A stretch of DNA of 29,157 bases from UBA9464 sp003445095 (GTDB taxonomy: Bacteria; Verrucomicrobiota; Verrucomicrobiia; Limisphaerales; UBA9464): assembly GCA_035437945.1 (NCBI GenBank), contig DAOMZG010000062.1:1-29157 (forward strand), in the 5' to 3' direction. Positions 16,560 to 24,468 of this stretch are shown here, in pieces (the stretch's first letter is position 1; every line of letters begins with the position of its first letter). The notes under the pieces were generated by a model that saw only the letters and a program-made list of their open reading frames with translations, made no database searches and had not been told where the DNA came from. A program made the translations under genes and the position numbers.

Positions 16560-16870
16560 TCTTCCTGTGAGTGGGCCAAGCGCCTCCAAGACCCGACCAT
16601 CCGACCCCGCGTGATCCGTGAAATGACGACGCCGACCGACGCATCAAACAGCGCGGCCGGCTAGAGCCGGGTTACTTTGCGGACGTCGTAGTCTTCGACC
16701 CGGCGAAGATCCAAGATCACGCGACCTACGAGCAACCGCACCAGTATTCGACGGGCATGGGGCAGGCATTCGTGAACGGCACCCCAGTGCTCCGAGACGG
16801 CGAACACACCGGGGAGAAGCCAGGCCGCTTCGTGCGTGGCCCAGGGTGGAACGGGCAGCGCGCCCGCTAA
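16560..16870 (+). pseudogene. Remnant of N-acyl-D-amino-acid deacylase with internal deletion
   Basis: Two pieces of a D-aminoacylase-type amidohydrolase are recognisable. The first, in the frame beginning GAG at 16569, reads EWAKRLQDPTIRPRVIREM, a segment from the middle of such enzymes. The second, in another frame from about 16637, reads RGRLEPGYFADVVVFDPAK through GMGQAFVNGTPVLRDGEHTG to GRFVRGPGWNG and a TAA at 16868-16870, which is the normal C-terminus. The catalytic part between them, the N-terminal half and any start are missing, and the pieces are out of frame. It is a decayed, non-functional gene. Family naming rests on the C-terminal signature. Confidence 0.72.
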
Positions 16871-16941
16871 ACCGCCAATTCATGAACCAGACGGACTGCG
16901 GCCGCCCGTGGCCCCGAATTCCTGCCGACGTGTTCCAGCGT

Positions 16942-17175
16942 TCAATGGACGTGCGAAGTGGCAGCCGGCGTGTTGGTAGTTGATTGGTGATCAGCGAGAG
17001 CGTGGCCGCAGTGGGCGCACATAGATGCCTTTGCCCCGTCGGGCGAGGCATGGCTGCAGCCGCAAATGCGACAGGTCATCTGTCCATGGGCTTTGTCGTC
17101 ATGAGCGCATCCCAAGATCAAGGTGAACGCGGCGATGGCCCCAGGAAGCAGCAAGGCGAGAACTCTCTTTTGCAT
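16942..17175 (-). CDS. Small putative lipoprotein with two CxxC knuckles
   Basis: This 77-residue protein has a signal peptide MQKRVLALLLPGAIAAFTLI ending in the lipobox-like LILGC, so it is probably lipidated at Cys23 and anchored in the envelope. The mature part is a tiny cysteine/histidine-rich module: CRICGC, then SHASPDG, then CAHCGHALADH, and a tail ending HVH. Two CxxC pairs spaced by about 14 residues look like a zinc-ribbon or rubredoxin-like knuckle, but no family is recognised. An AGGAGG lies about 20 nt before the ATG, which is further than usual. A perfect palindrome lies at 17219-17236 in its upstream region. The PQQ-type dehydrogenase gene lies upstream on the same strand, 150 nt away. 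Confidence 0.6.
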   Translation of the reverse strand: MQKRVLALLLPGAIAAFTLILGCAHDDKAHGQMTCRICGCSHASPDGAKASMCAHCGHALADHQSTTNTPAATSHVH

Positions 17176-17218
17176 ACACCATCTTCGTACGGATGCCCCT
17201 CCTGGAGCTTTGCGAAAA

Positions 17219-17236
17219 TTGGCGAACATTCGCCAA
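17219..17236. promoter_or_regulatory. Perfect inverted repeat upstream of the CxxC lipoprotein
   Basis: TTGGCGAACATTCGCCAA is a perfect 8+8 inverted repeat with a 2-nt centre, ending 43 nt before the start codon at 17175. Its place and shape fit a dimeric repressor site. No regulator gene is nearby, and one such repeat is not rare by chance in 29 kb, so the operator reading is inference from position. Confidence 0.35.
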
Positions 17237-17325
17237 AAGCTGGCCAAACAGGTGATTGGATTGAACGATTTTGGTCAGCCGATGGGCGCTATTTTGGCCC
17301 CGTCCGAAGCCACCGATCGTGAGCC

Positions 17326-18813
17326 TCACGGCTTTCCGGCGTATTCCAGCCGCACGATTTGCGTGTCTTTGTTGCCGTTCCAAGCAGTGCCATTTTCCAG
17401 CAAATAAAGGCAACCATCAGGCCCAAGCTCCATATCCATCGGACGCTTGAAGGTCAGGTCCGGACAGAACCGTTCCATGCGCAGCTTTCCGTCGGCCGTC
17501 CGCGCGATGTTGTTCTGATCATCAAGATGCACAGCGATGATCCAGTTCCGCGACCATTCGTAGATAAACAGCGTGTGATCGAACTCGATCGGGAGTCGCG
17601 TGGGCGACTTCAGATTTCGGTCGAAGTAGTAAACCGGACCGGCCATCGCGGTGCGCCCGCCGCCCCCATTCACGATCGGGAACTTGGTGGACTGACTGTA
17701 CGGATACCAGATGAACGCGGGTTGCGCTGGCGGCAATTCCAGTGGACCCGTGTTGTGTACGGATCGATTCACCGGATGAGCCGGATCGAAGGCGGCGCCC
17801 GACTTTCCCGTGGCGAAATCGAATTCGTAATAGGGTTTGTTGTCGCCGGCGAAGTACGGCCAACCGAAATTGCCAGCACGCCGGGCTTGGTTGATCTCGT
17901 CGAATCCGGCCGGTCCGCGTTGCGGATTCGGTTCGCCGGCATCGGGACCAACCTCACCCCAATAGAGGTAGCCGGTCCGCTGATCGACCGAGATCCGGAA
18001 GGGGTTTCGATTTCCCATCACGTAGATTTCCGGGCGGGTGTTAGGCGTGCCGGGCGGAAAAAGGTTTCCCTTCGGAATGGTGACACTTCCGTCGGGTTCA
18101 GGATGGACCCGGAGGATCTTCCCGCGGAGATCATTCGCGTTGGAGGCAGATTTCTGTGCATTCCACGGGCCGCGATCCGGACGCTCATCGATCGGCGAGT
18201 AACCGTCGGATTCGCCGGGATGAGTGTTGTCGCCCACCGACGCGAACAGATTCCCGTTGGCATCAAATGCGAGTGAACCGCCCGAATGACAGCACTGCTC
18301 GCGTTGAGTCGGGATTCGCAGGAGTACCCTTTCTGAGGTCAGATCGAGTGAATCACCGGTGACCGTGAACCGGGAAACGCGGTTGGTGCCGATCTTCTTG
18401 CCGGCTTCATTGAGGTGCGTTTCCGGTTCAGAATAGAAGAGGTAAAGCCAGCCATTCCGAGCAAACGCGGGATCAAGCGTGATCCCGAGCAGCCCGTCTT
18501 CCAGTTCCTTAAAAACTGGGACCGAGTCGAGCGTGACTGAGGATTGCGTCGTCGGTCGCCACATTCGAACCGTCCCCGCGCGTTCGATGTAAAAGACCCG
18601 ACCGTCAGCCGCCACGGCGATCTCCATGATGTCGGGAAGCGTGTCGTCTGGTTTGCCGTCGCCGTCGAGATCGCGATCCGCCTCCAATACTACCTTCCGG
18701 AAGCCACTGACGACCGGGGAAGCTTCAGGCGGCTCGGCGCCAATGCCTAAGACCCCTCCAGAAAGCAGCACGACGAGGACGATCAAACGACGAAAAGCAG
18801 GTGTAACCAACAC
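17326..18813 (-). CDS. Secreted PQQ-dependent sugar dehydrogenase (glucose/sorbosone dehydrogenase type)
   Basis: This exported six-bladed beta-propeller of the soluble aldose sugar dehydrogenase family is expected to oxidise sugars or polyols with PQQ outside the cytoplasm. The 495 residues start with a signal peptide (about 1-26, LIVLVVLLSGGVLGIGA). Family hallmarks are ADGRVFYIERAGTVRMW, EDGLLGITLDPAF, QCCHSGGSLAFDANGNLF with the active-site histidine, GNRNPFRISVD, EINQARRAGNFGWPYF and FKRPMDMELGPDGCLYLLE. The tandem CC before the histidine could form the unusual vicinal disulphide known in some PQQ enzymes, but that is inference. It is followed on the same strand by the CxxC lipoprotein. 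No PQQ biosynthesis gene lies in the window. Confidence 0.9.
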   Translation of the reverse strand: MLVTPAFRRLIVLVVLLSGGVLGIGAEPPEASPVVSGFRKVVLEADRDLDGDGKPDDTLPDIMEIAVAADGRVFYIERAGTVRMWRPTTQSSVTLDSVPVFKELEDGLLGITLDPAFARNGWLYLFYSEPETHLNEAGKKIGTNRVSRFTVTGDSLDLTSERVLLRIPTQREQCCHSGGSLAFDANGNLFASVGDNTHPGESDGYSPIDERPDRGPWNAQKSASNANDLRGKILRVHPEPDGSVTIPKGNLFPPGTPNTRPEIYVMGNRNPFRISVDQRTGYLYWGEVGPDAGEPNPQRGPAGFDEINQARRAGNFGWPYFAGDNKPYYEFDFATGKSGAAFDPAHPVNRSVHNTGPLELPPAQPAFIWYPYSQSTKFPIVNGGGGRTAMAGPVYYFDRNLKSPTRLPIEFDHTLFIYEWSRNWIIAVHLDDQNNIARTADGKLRMERFCPDLTFKRPMDMELGPDGCLYLLENGTAWNGNKDTQIVRLEYAGKP

Positions 18814-18922
18814 CCGCTCCCTCTAAACGAAAACCCGGGGCAAGGCACGGATTCTCGACGCAAGACCTCGAATGACCAGACGCGGCTCAAAGCCCTGAAC
18901 CAGCCGACCAGCCGACGAACCT

Positions 18923-19145
18923 GGTAGGGCTGCCGCGCGGCGCCGGCCCCGCGGAGGGACGAAGTCCACCGCGGCATCTGCTGCTCAGCATCAAAAAAAC
19001 AAGAGAACTCCATTGAGGGGAAGAGGCGGAGAATAAGTCCGTACCATCAACATCAATCGAGCCGACGAGGCGCGTGTGAACATTCCGCGCTGAGCAGCGA
19101 AGGGCCGGCCTACGGCCGGGGACGGCGCAGCGCGCCATCCCTACC
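18923..19145. repeat. Short element with inverted ends, copy B (REP/MITE-like)
   Basis: The 223-nt stretch begins GGTAGGGCTGCCGCGCGGCG and ends GCGCGCCATCCCTACC, so the two ends are near-reverse complements over some 30 nt. The right end matches that of copy A at 9864-10056. It fills most of the gap between the PQQ dehydrogenase (starts 18813) and the isochorismatase fusion. No gene is supported inside. A further imperfect hairpin (19168-19203, CACCTGG/CCAGGTG) follows. Confidence 0.6.
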
Positions 19146-19301
19146 AGTTGATCGGCTCATAGCGAGACACCTGGAGGTTCGGCACATGCTGTTGAACCAG
19201 GTGCGGGGTCATCGAACTCAAACGCTTTTGCTGTTCTCCGAAATCCGCGCGCACTAACTTTGATCAGACCATTGGAAGATCAATCCGTGGTCACCTACCG
19301 C

Positions 19302-20879
19302 ATGAGACTCCTGATGAATCGCGCATTGATTCTTTCCACCGTCTTTCTTGCCGGCCACGCCCTGCGCGCCACTGAACTCGAATTGACGTTGCAGACTCGC
19401 GATCCGGCCACGGGCCAAATCATTCATACTTCGGAGAAAGTGGACCCAAAACACGTGGGCGTCATTGCCGTGGATGTTTGGAATTTTCACTGGTGCAAGA
19501 CCGCGACGATGCGCGTCGACGCGATTGTGCCGCGGATGAACAAGGCGCTCGAAGCCGCGCGCGCGTTGGGTATGACGGTCATGCTCTGCCCCAGCGACGT
19601 CGTTGATAATTACGTAGGTTACCCGCAGCGCGAAGTAGTCCTCGCGCTCCCCAAGGTAGCGGTGCCGACAGTGATGGAAGTCACTTGTCCCCCAGTGCCT
19701 GATGCGGGTGGGTGCGCTTGTGGGCGCGAGCGGTGCGCGGTCAATTACGGATGGGATGGTATGCATCCGGCGCTCAACCTAGGAGCAAACGATTTGATGC
19801 CTGACACCCAGGCCGAAGTTTACGCGATTTGTCAAAAGTTCGGGCTGACCCACTTGATCTACGTGGGGTTTCACACGCAGGTCTGTCTGCTCGGAAAGCC
19901 GATGGGACTGAAGGCCATGAAAGCGGCCGGACTTCGCTGCGTGTTAGCCCGCGACATGACCGATGCGCATCCCGGTTATGACCCGGCCCGACAGTTCACG
20001 CCCGACCTGAACACCGAGCAAGTCGTCGAGCATTTCGAGAAACACCTGGCACCCACGATCAGCTTCCAAGAGGAGCTCGCCAAATTGGGGAAGTGGGATT
20101 CCGAATGGTTGTTGGATCCCGTGCGCCTCGCACCTTGGGGCACGCCCATGCGGCCCCATCTCTTCGAGCAACCGATTACAGTGACGCTGACCTCGCCGCT
20201 GCACCCTCGAGCAGAAATCCGTTACACGTTGAATGGCTCGCGCCCCACTGCGGATTCCACCCTTTACACCGCGCCCCTCGTGTTCCACGACACCACGCAC
20301 CTGCGAACGGCAGCGTTTCAGAACGGAAGACCCGTAGGCCTCGAATCCGAAGGCTCCTTCGCCCGAATGGGTTCTTTGCCTCCTTTGCCGAGTGTTTATT
20401 TGGGCGATTTGAAGCCAATTCGTAGCGTCGGCTTCGGCCATACCTACGGAGGCACCGTTCGGTATTCTGGAAATACGCAACCGCCGCAGACGAACAAGTC
20501 GAACCTCGGCCAGGCCCTCAAGATCAATCGGCAGACCTACGAACATGGTCTCGGGGTCCATGCCCCGTGTGAGGTGGTGTACGAAGTGAAGCCCGAATAC
20601 ACGCGATTCGTAGGCCTCGCCGGGGCCGATGAGAACGTAGTGAGCATCAGTAACGGATCAAACCTCGCAAAATATCCAAGCGTGGTGTTCAAGGTTTTCA
20701 TTGATGGTCAACCGGCGGCCGCGAGTCCGGTCATGCGGGTACTGTCGCCGGCGTGGCGCTTCGACGTCCCGCTACCCGCCGGAGCGAAGATGATTAGCCT
20801 GGTAACGATGGACGCCGGTGACGGTTCGCGGGAGGACTTTGCTGATTGGGCGAACGCGGGATTTGTGACCAAGAACTGA
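19302..20879 (+). CDS. Secreted isochorismatase-like hydrolase fused to CHB_HEX and NPCBM domains
   Basis: This exported protein of 525 residues joins three parts. After a signal peptide (1-23, ending ALRA) comes an isochorismatase-like cysteine-hydrolase domain (about 50-250), with D58 in VGVIAVDVW and a candidate nucleophile C195 in YVGFHTQVC. A cysteine-rich insert (CPPVPDAGGCACGRERC, 129-145) is unusual for the family. Next is a chitobiase C-terminal-like beta-sandwich (about 290-345, IRYTLNGSRPTADSTLYTAP), and last an NPCBM carbohydrate-binding module (about 365-522, HGLGVHAPCEVVYEV). The layout suggests hydrolysis of an amide or ester on, or near, a polysaccharide; the substrate is unknown. 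ATG 19302 is chosen for the signal peptide; 19314 is also possible. Confidence 0.82.
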   Translation: MRLLMNRALILSTVFLAGHALRATELELTLQTRDPATGQIIHTSEKVDPKHVGVIAVDVWNFHWCKTATMRVDAIVPRMNKALEAARALGMTVMLCPSDVVDNYVGYPQREVVLALPKVAVPTVMEVTCPPVPDAGGCACGRERCAVNYGWDGMHPALNLGANDLMPDTQAEVYAICQKFGLTHLIYVGFHTQVCLLGKPMGLKAMKAAGLRCVLARDMTDAHPGYDPARQFTPDLNTEQVVEHFEKHLAPTISFQEELAKLGKWDSEWLLDPVRLAPWGTPMRPHLFEQPITVTLTSPLHPRAEIRYTLNGSRPTADSTLYTAPLVFHDTTHLRTAAFQNGRPVGLESEGSFARMGSLPPLPSVYLGDLKPIRSVGFGHTYGGTVRYSGNTQPPQTNKSNLGQALKINRQTYEHGLGVHAPCEVVYEVKPEYTRFVGLAGADENVVSISNGSNLAKYPSVVFKVFIDGQPAAASPVMRVLSPAWRFDVPLPAGAKMISLVTMDAGDGSREDFADWANAGFVTKN

Positions 20880-21060
20880 TCTCCGAACGGAGTCCCGGCT
20901 TCAATAAGGTTTCAGGCTTTTGGACGGGACGGTGGAACTGACGCTAGCCGGGGAAACACCTACGGCTGGACAAAGCCTCTCCCCCCCGCGGCGGCGGTAA
21001 CCGAGCCCGCGCATTCCGTTTGCGCACGCCCAGGTCAACTTACAGCTTCACGCCGCGCGT

Positions 21061-22329
21061 ATGAAACGACCGTCGCTCCTCGCGATTTTTCTGACTGTCT
21101 TCGTGGACTTGGTGGGCTTCGGCATCGTCCTCCCGCTTTTGCCAACCTATGCGCACAGCTTCGGCGCCTCGGGGTTGGTCGTCGGTGGCTTGATGGCCAG
21201 TTATTCCGCGATGCAATTCTTGTTCGCGCCGATTTGGGGTGCGTGGTCCGACCGCGTGGGACGGCGTCCTGTGCTGTTGATCAGCATTTTCGGCAACGTG
21301 GTGAGTTACGGTCTCTTTGCGTTTGCCTCCACCCTGCAAGGATCGATGGCTCTTTGGTTGATCCTGATTTCCCGCATCGCCGCCGGAATCTGCGGTGCGA
21401 ATATCACCGTCGCACAAGCGTACATCGCCGATATCACACCTCCCGAAGACAGATCAAAGCGGATGGGGCTGATCGGAATGGCGTTCGGACTGGGCTTTAT
21501 CATCGGGCCGGCACTGGCGGTTTTGGGGCAGTCGCTGATGGGCAAAGTTGGCCCGGGGCTACTCGCCGCGGGAATCTGTGCGGTCAACTGGGTCCTGGTT
21601 TGGGCGCGGTTGCCGGAGAGCCTTCAACCCGGACAGTCGAAGGAAGCGGTCCGCCGGAGTCGGCTCGGCGGCCTGGGCCATGTGTTAAGCCAGCCGGTGG
21701 TCGGGTTTTTGGTCATGATTTTTTTCCTCGCGACCTTCGGCTTTACCACATTCGAAACCACCTTGGGGCTGCTGATCACCCGCAATTTTCACCTGACGGA
21801 GACCGCAGCGCACAACGCGAATGCCATCTTGTTTTCGTTGGCGGGCTTGATCTCCGCGATGGTCCAAGCCGGACCGATCGGGCGTTTGGTGCGGACTCTG
21901 GGCGAGTCAAAGTTGATCGCGCTCAGTCTGGTGATTTTTGGCATTGGCCTCCTGCCGGTTCCGTGGATTCACGGGCACGGCGCCCTGGACTGGGCGGGGC
22001 TAACCGGAACCGAAGCGGTGGAGTGGTGGATGCTGCTGGTGTGCGTAGCCCTGATCGCTATCGGCGCCGGACTCACCCGGCCTCCGCTGTTTGGACTGAT
22101 CTCGCTGTTGTCACCTGATCACGAACGTGGAGCGACCTTAGGCATTGCCCAAAGTGCCGGCAGTCTCGCCCGCATCGTGGGACCACTTTTCGCCGGCGCG
22201 TTCTTTGATCAACACCCGGCTTGGCCTTATGTGACCTGTGCTATCCTCGCGGTGCTGACCGGTGGGGCCGCCTGGTGGCGGTTAGTTGGCCGCGTGACGC
22301 TGCCCCGAACGGCAGGAGCCGTTTCGTAG
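21061..22329 (+). CDS. MFS transporter, TetA/multidrug-efflux type
   Basis: This 422-residue inner-membrane proton-driven exporter of the major facilitator superfamily has 12 predicted helices. The TetA-like start FLTVFVDLVGFGIVLPLLP carries the conserved Asp of helix 1. Motif A, GAWSDRVGRRPVLL, follows helix 2, and GFIIGPALA belongs to the helix-5 antiporter motif. Closest in layout are tetracycline/drug:H+ antiporters, but the substrate cannot be read from sequence, and no TetR-type regulator is adjacent. It starts 181 nt after the isochorismatase fusion; that gap holds no recognisable feature. It converges on the NTF2-like gene across 182 nt with two hairpins. Confidence 0.9.
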   Translation: MKRPSLLAIFLTVFVDLVGFGIVLPLLPTYAHSFGASGLVVGGLMASYSAMQFLFAPIWGAWSDRVGRRPVLLISIFGNVVSYGLFAFASTLQGSMALWLILISRIAAGICGANITVAQAYIADITPPEDRSKRMGLIGMAFGLGFIIGPALAVLGQSLMGKVGPGLLAAGICAVNWVLVWARLPESLQPGQSKEAVRRSRLGGLGHVLSQPVVGFLVMIFFLATFGFTTFETTLGLLITRNFHLTETAAHNANAILFSLAGLISAMVQAGPIGRLVRTLGESKLIALSLVIFGIGLLPVPWIHGHGALDWAGLTGTEAVEWWMLLVCVALIAIGAGLTRPPLFGLISLLSPDHERGATLGIAQSAGSLARIVGPLFAGAFFDQHPAWPYVTCAILAVLTGGAAWWRLVGRVTLPRTAGAVS

Positions 22330-22407
22330 CTGAGGAATATTCGACCAATGACCGAAACAGGTTGGGGAAAGGTGCGCGTTTCGAATGATTCGGCATCCCC
22401 CACAGTA

Positions 22408-22478
22408 GGTCACCAGGAGGAATCTGGTTGACCGATGTTTTCGGCGAGGCGCTGAAAACTACCCGCTGGCGCGGGTAG
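22408..22478. terminator. Two hairpins between convergent genes
   Basis: The first stem is GGTCACCAG (22408-22416) with CTGGTTGACC (22424-22433), one bulged base and a 7-nt loop. The second is a perfect 8-bp stem CTACCCGC/GCGGGTAG (22459-22478) with a TGGC loop. Both lie between the converging MFS and NTF2-like genes and may act as a bidirectional transcript end. Neither has a T-run on the plus strand. Confidence 0.45.
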
Positions 22479-22511
22479 GCACCAACTTCGGCCGCGTTCT
22501 CTCTCGCTACC

Positions 22512-23024
22512 CTACTGCCTCAGTGTCGGAACGGTGGTCACACGCTGGATCACCCATCGGCCGTCCAGTTTGTGCAATTGCATCGAGAATTCCAGCGCCT
22601 CAAAGCCACCTTGAGTTCGATCCACTCCTTGTGCGTCTGCTGTGGCCGTCAAATGTACTTCCGCGGATGTACCGTCAGACCCCAACCGCACGACTGGGTC
22701 ATGGAAATTCAATTCCAATCGCCTGGCCGCTCTTCGTGCAAGCATCAGCCGCTCACGAATCCCGTCCCGGCCGTTGATCTGGTAGGTTCCTAGACCCAGC
22801 AATTCAATCTCGATGCTCGCGTCCGGTGCGAACCGGTCCACGACCTGACTGATTCTCCGAACGGCGGCGATATTCCCTTCGCCCGGTGCAAAGGAAACGT
22901 CCCTTGCGAGCTGGGTCAGCATCCGGTCAATCAGGGCGGTTTGGCTGGGAAACAAGCGGTCGCGCGCTAACCACCCGGCCGCGCCGATGAGTGCAAGGGC
23001 GAGAGCCCAGCCCACGCGCTTCAT
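22512..23024 (-). CDS. Membrane-anchored NTF2-like protein, coupled to a signal peptidase
   Basis: This protein of 170 residues has an N-terminal anchor or signal (VGWALALALIGAAGWLA) and a single extracytoplasmic domain. The pattern of a helical start, a strand pair around ASIEIELLGLGTYQINGRDG, and a C-terminal strand run ending EALEFSMQLHKLDGRWVIQRV is that of the SnoaL/NTF2-like cone fold. Such domains bind small ligands or partner proteins, or merely stabilise complexes. The start ATG (23022-23024) overlaps the stop of the signal peptidase gene (ATGA), so the two are translated together. Fold assignment is by pattern and moderately sure; function is unknown. Confidence 0.7.
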   Translation of the reverse strand: MKRVGWALALALIGAAGWLARDRLFPSQTALIDRMLTQLARDVSFAPGEGNIAAVRRISQVVDRFAPDASIEIELLGLGTYQINGRDGIRERLMLARRAARRLELNFHDPVVRLGSDGTSAEVHLTATADAQGVDRTQGGFEALEFSMQLHKLDGRWVIQRVTTVPTLRQ

Positions 23025-23551
23025 CGGACCACCTTCCCGAGGATGCGGCTGCGATCGGTGACGCCGAAGAAATGGTTTTCCGCCGGCATACTGCGATTGT
23101 CACCCACCACCAAATACTCGTCGGGACCGAGGACGCGATCGCTCCCGTTGGTGGGCCAATTCCAGGGCGCCGGATTCACCACGTATGGCTCGTTGATCCG
23201 TTCGCCGTTGATGAAGAGATGGCCGCGTTTGAGGCGAACCTGTTCGCCGGGCAATCCCAGAATTCGCTTCAAATACATCACGTGGCGTCCGCTGGTTTGA
23301 ATTGAGACGACGTCGCCGCGTTTCAGGCCTTCCATTTGGGTGAGCAGCGGACTCACCCAATGTCGTTCGCCGTCGCGGTAAGTAGGATTCATGCTGATCC
23401 CGGTCACGCGGATTGGCACCAGCACGTAGCGAAAAGTCAGGAGGGTGAGCGCCACCAAAATCCCGAGGCGAACAAGGGTGACCCACGGGTTGCGGCCGAC
23501 CGCGGCAACCTTCCACCACGGGTGCGTTTCGACCGGTTGGGGGGCGTTCAT
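23021..23551 (-). CDS. lepB: Signal peptidase I (S26 family), copy 2
   Basis: This second type I signal peptidase has 176 residues. One membrane segment (about 24-45) leads to the nucleophile Ser53 in TGISMNPT, then the general base Lys95 in YLKRILGLPGE and the closing box VVGDNRSMPAENHFFG (148-163). The order of boxes is complete, so it should be active. The ATG at 23551 is chosen; the frame is open to 23641, but that extra stretch is not protein-like and would overlap the upstream region of sod. It is divergent from sod and coupled by a 4-nt overlap to the NTF2-like gene. The last box keeps GDNRSMPAENH rather than the more usual GDNRxxSxDSR. Confidence 0.92.
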   Translation of the reverse strand: MNAPQPVETHPWWKVAAVGRNPWVTLVRLGILVALTLLTFRYVLVPIRVTGISMNPTYRDGERHWVSPLLTQMEGLKRGDVVSIQTSGRHVMYLKRILGLPGEQVRLKRGHLFINGERINEPYVVNPAPWNWPTNGSDRVLGPDEYLVVGDNRSMPAENHFFGVTDRSRILGKVVR

Positions 23552-23680
23552 AGGTGCAGGCAACGCGCCGGACTCTAACGTTCGGCGTGATTCAGCCAAA
23601 TCTGCATTTCGTCGGCTTGCCAGGCCGGCTTCAGAAGACAACTGTTGCCGCGAAAGGCCACACCATATTTACCAATTCCT

Positions 23681-24412
23681 ATGATCGCATTGACCCGTCG
23701 TGCCGCGCTCCAACGAAGCCTCATTCTCGGAGCTACCGTTTTTATCAACACCCGCGTGACCCGCGCGCTGGCCCAAGCGGCCGCCCCGGCGCCGACGGGT
23801 CCCTTCAAACTCGCTCCCCTTCCCTATGCGTTTGATGCGCTGGAACCGCACATTGACGCGCGGACGATGGAGATCCATCACGACAAACACCAGGCCGCCT
23901 ATGTCAACAACCTTAACAAGGCCGTCGCCGACTATCCGGAGCTCCAGAAAATGACGCCCGAACAACTCGTTTCGAATCTCGACAAGGTGCCTGAGAAGGT
24001 TCGCACCGCGGTACGAAACAATGCCGGAGGTGACTACAACCACAATCTGTTCTGGCAATGCCTGAAGAAGGACGCGCCGCCGTTGGAAGACGGCCCGTTC
24101 AAAGAGGCGATGGGGCGGCTTTTTGCTGACGAGGAGCAGGGGAAGAAGATGTTCGTCGATCGCGCGATGGGAGTGTTCGGCAGCGGTTGGGTATGGATTT
24201 CCGTGGGTAAGGACAAAGAGCTCGTACTGGAGACGACGCCGAACCAGGACACGCCGCTCGCGCTCGGACACAAGCCGCTCTACGGCCTCGACCTGTGGGA
24301 GCACGCCTACTATCTCAAGTATCAAAACCGGCGCATTGACTATATCCAAGCCGCCATGCAGGTCGTGAACTGGCCGTTCCTTGAGGATCGGTATGCGAAG
24401 TTGACCGCGTGA
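23681..24412 (+). CDS. sodA: Superoxide dismutase, Mn-type, with Tat signal
   Basis: This enzyme turns superoxide into oxygen and hydrogen peroxide. The first 32 residues form a Tat-like signal (TRRAALQRS, then a hydrophobic stretch, then a cut near ALAQA), so the enzyme is likely exported folded with its metal. Metal ligands are H66 (EIHHDKH), H121 (YNHNLFW), D204 and H208 (GLDLWEHAYY). GGDYNH and NQDTPL fit the manganese subtype, though GGD replaces the common GGH. The 243 residues equal a normal SOD plus the leader. ATG at 23681 is chosen to start the Tat signal; an earlier ATG at 23645 would add residues without changing it. A TATTTA 8 nt before the ATG could be a -10 for a leaderless transcript. 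Confidence 0.93.
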   Translation: MIALTRRAALQRSLILGATVFINTRVTRALAQAAAPAPTGPFKLAPLPYAFDALEPHIDARTMEIHHDKHQAAYVNNLNKAVADYPELQKMTPEQLVSNLDKVPEKVRTAVRNNAGGDYNHNLFWQCLKKDAPPLEDGPFKEAMGRLFADEEQGKKMFVDRAMGVFGSGWVWISVGKDKELVLETTPNQDTPLALGHKPLYGLDLWEHAYYLKYQNRRIDYIQAAMQVVNWPFLEDRYAKLTA

Positions 24413-24468
24413 CGCGGGACGCCCGCAGATCTGGCGCCGTGGCGCGAACTCGTTCTGGAGCAGCGCGG

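Noticed and set aside
17359..18276. 305-codon plus-strand frame opposite the PQQ-type dehydrogenase
   Set aside because: It is antisense to a well-supported gene and has no domain or signal.
21234..22118. 294-codon frame inside the MFS gene
   Set aside because: It lies in another frame of the same strand, Arg-rich, and the MFS frame carries all the transporter motifs.
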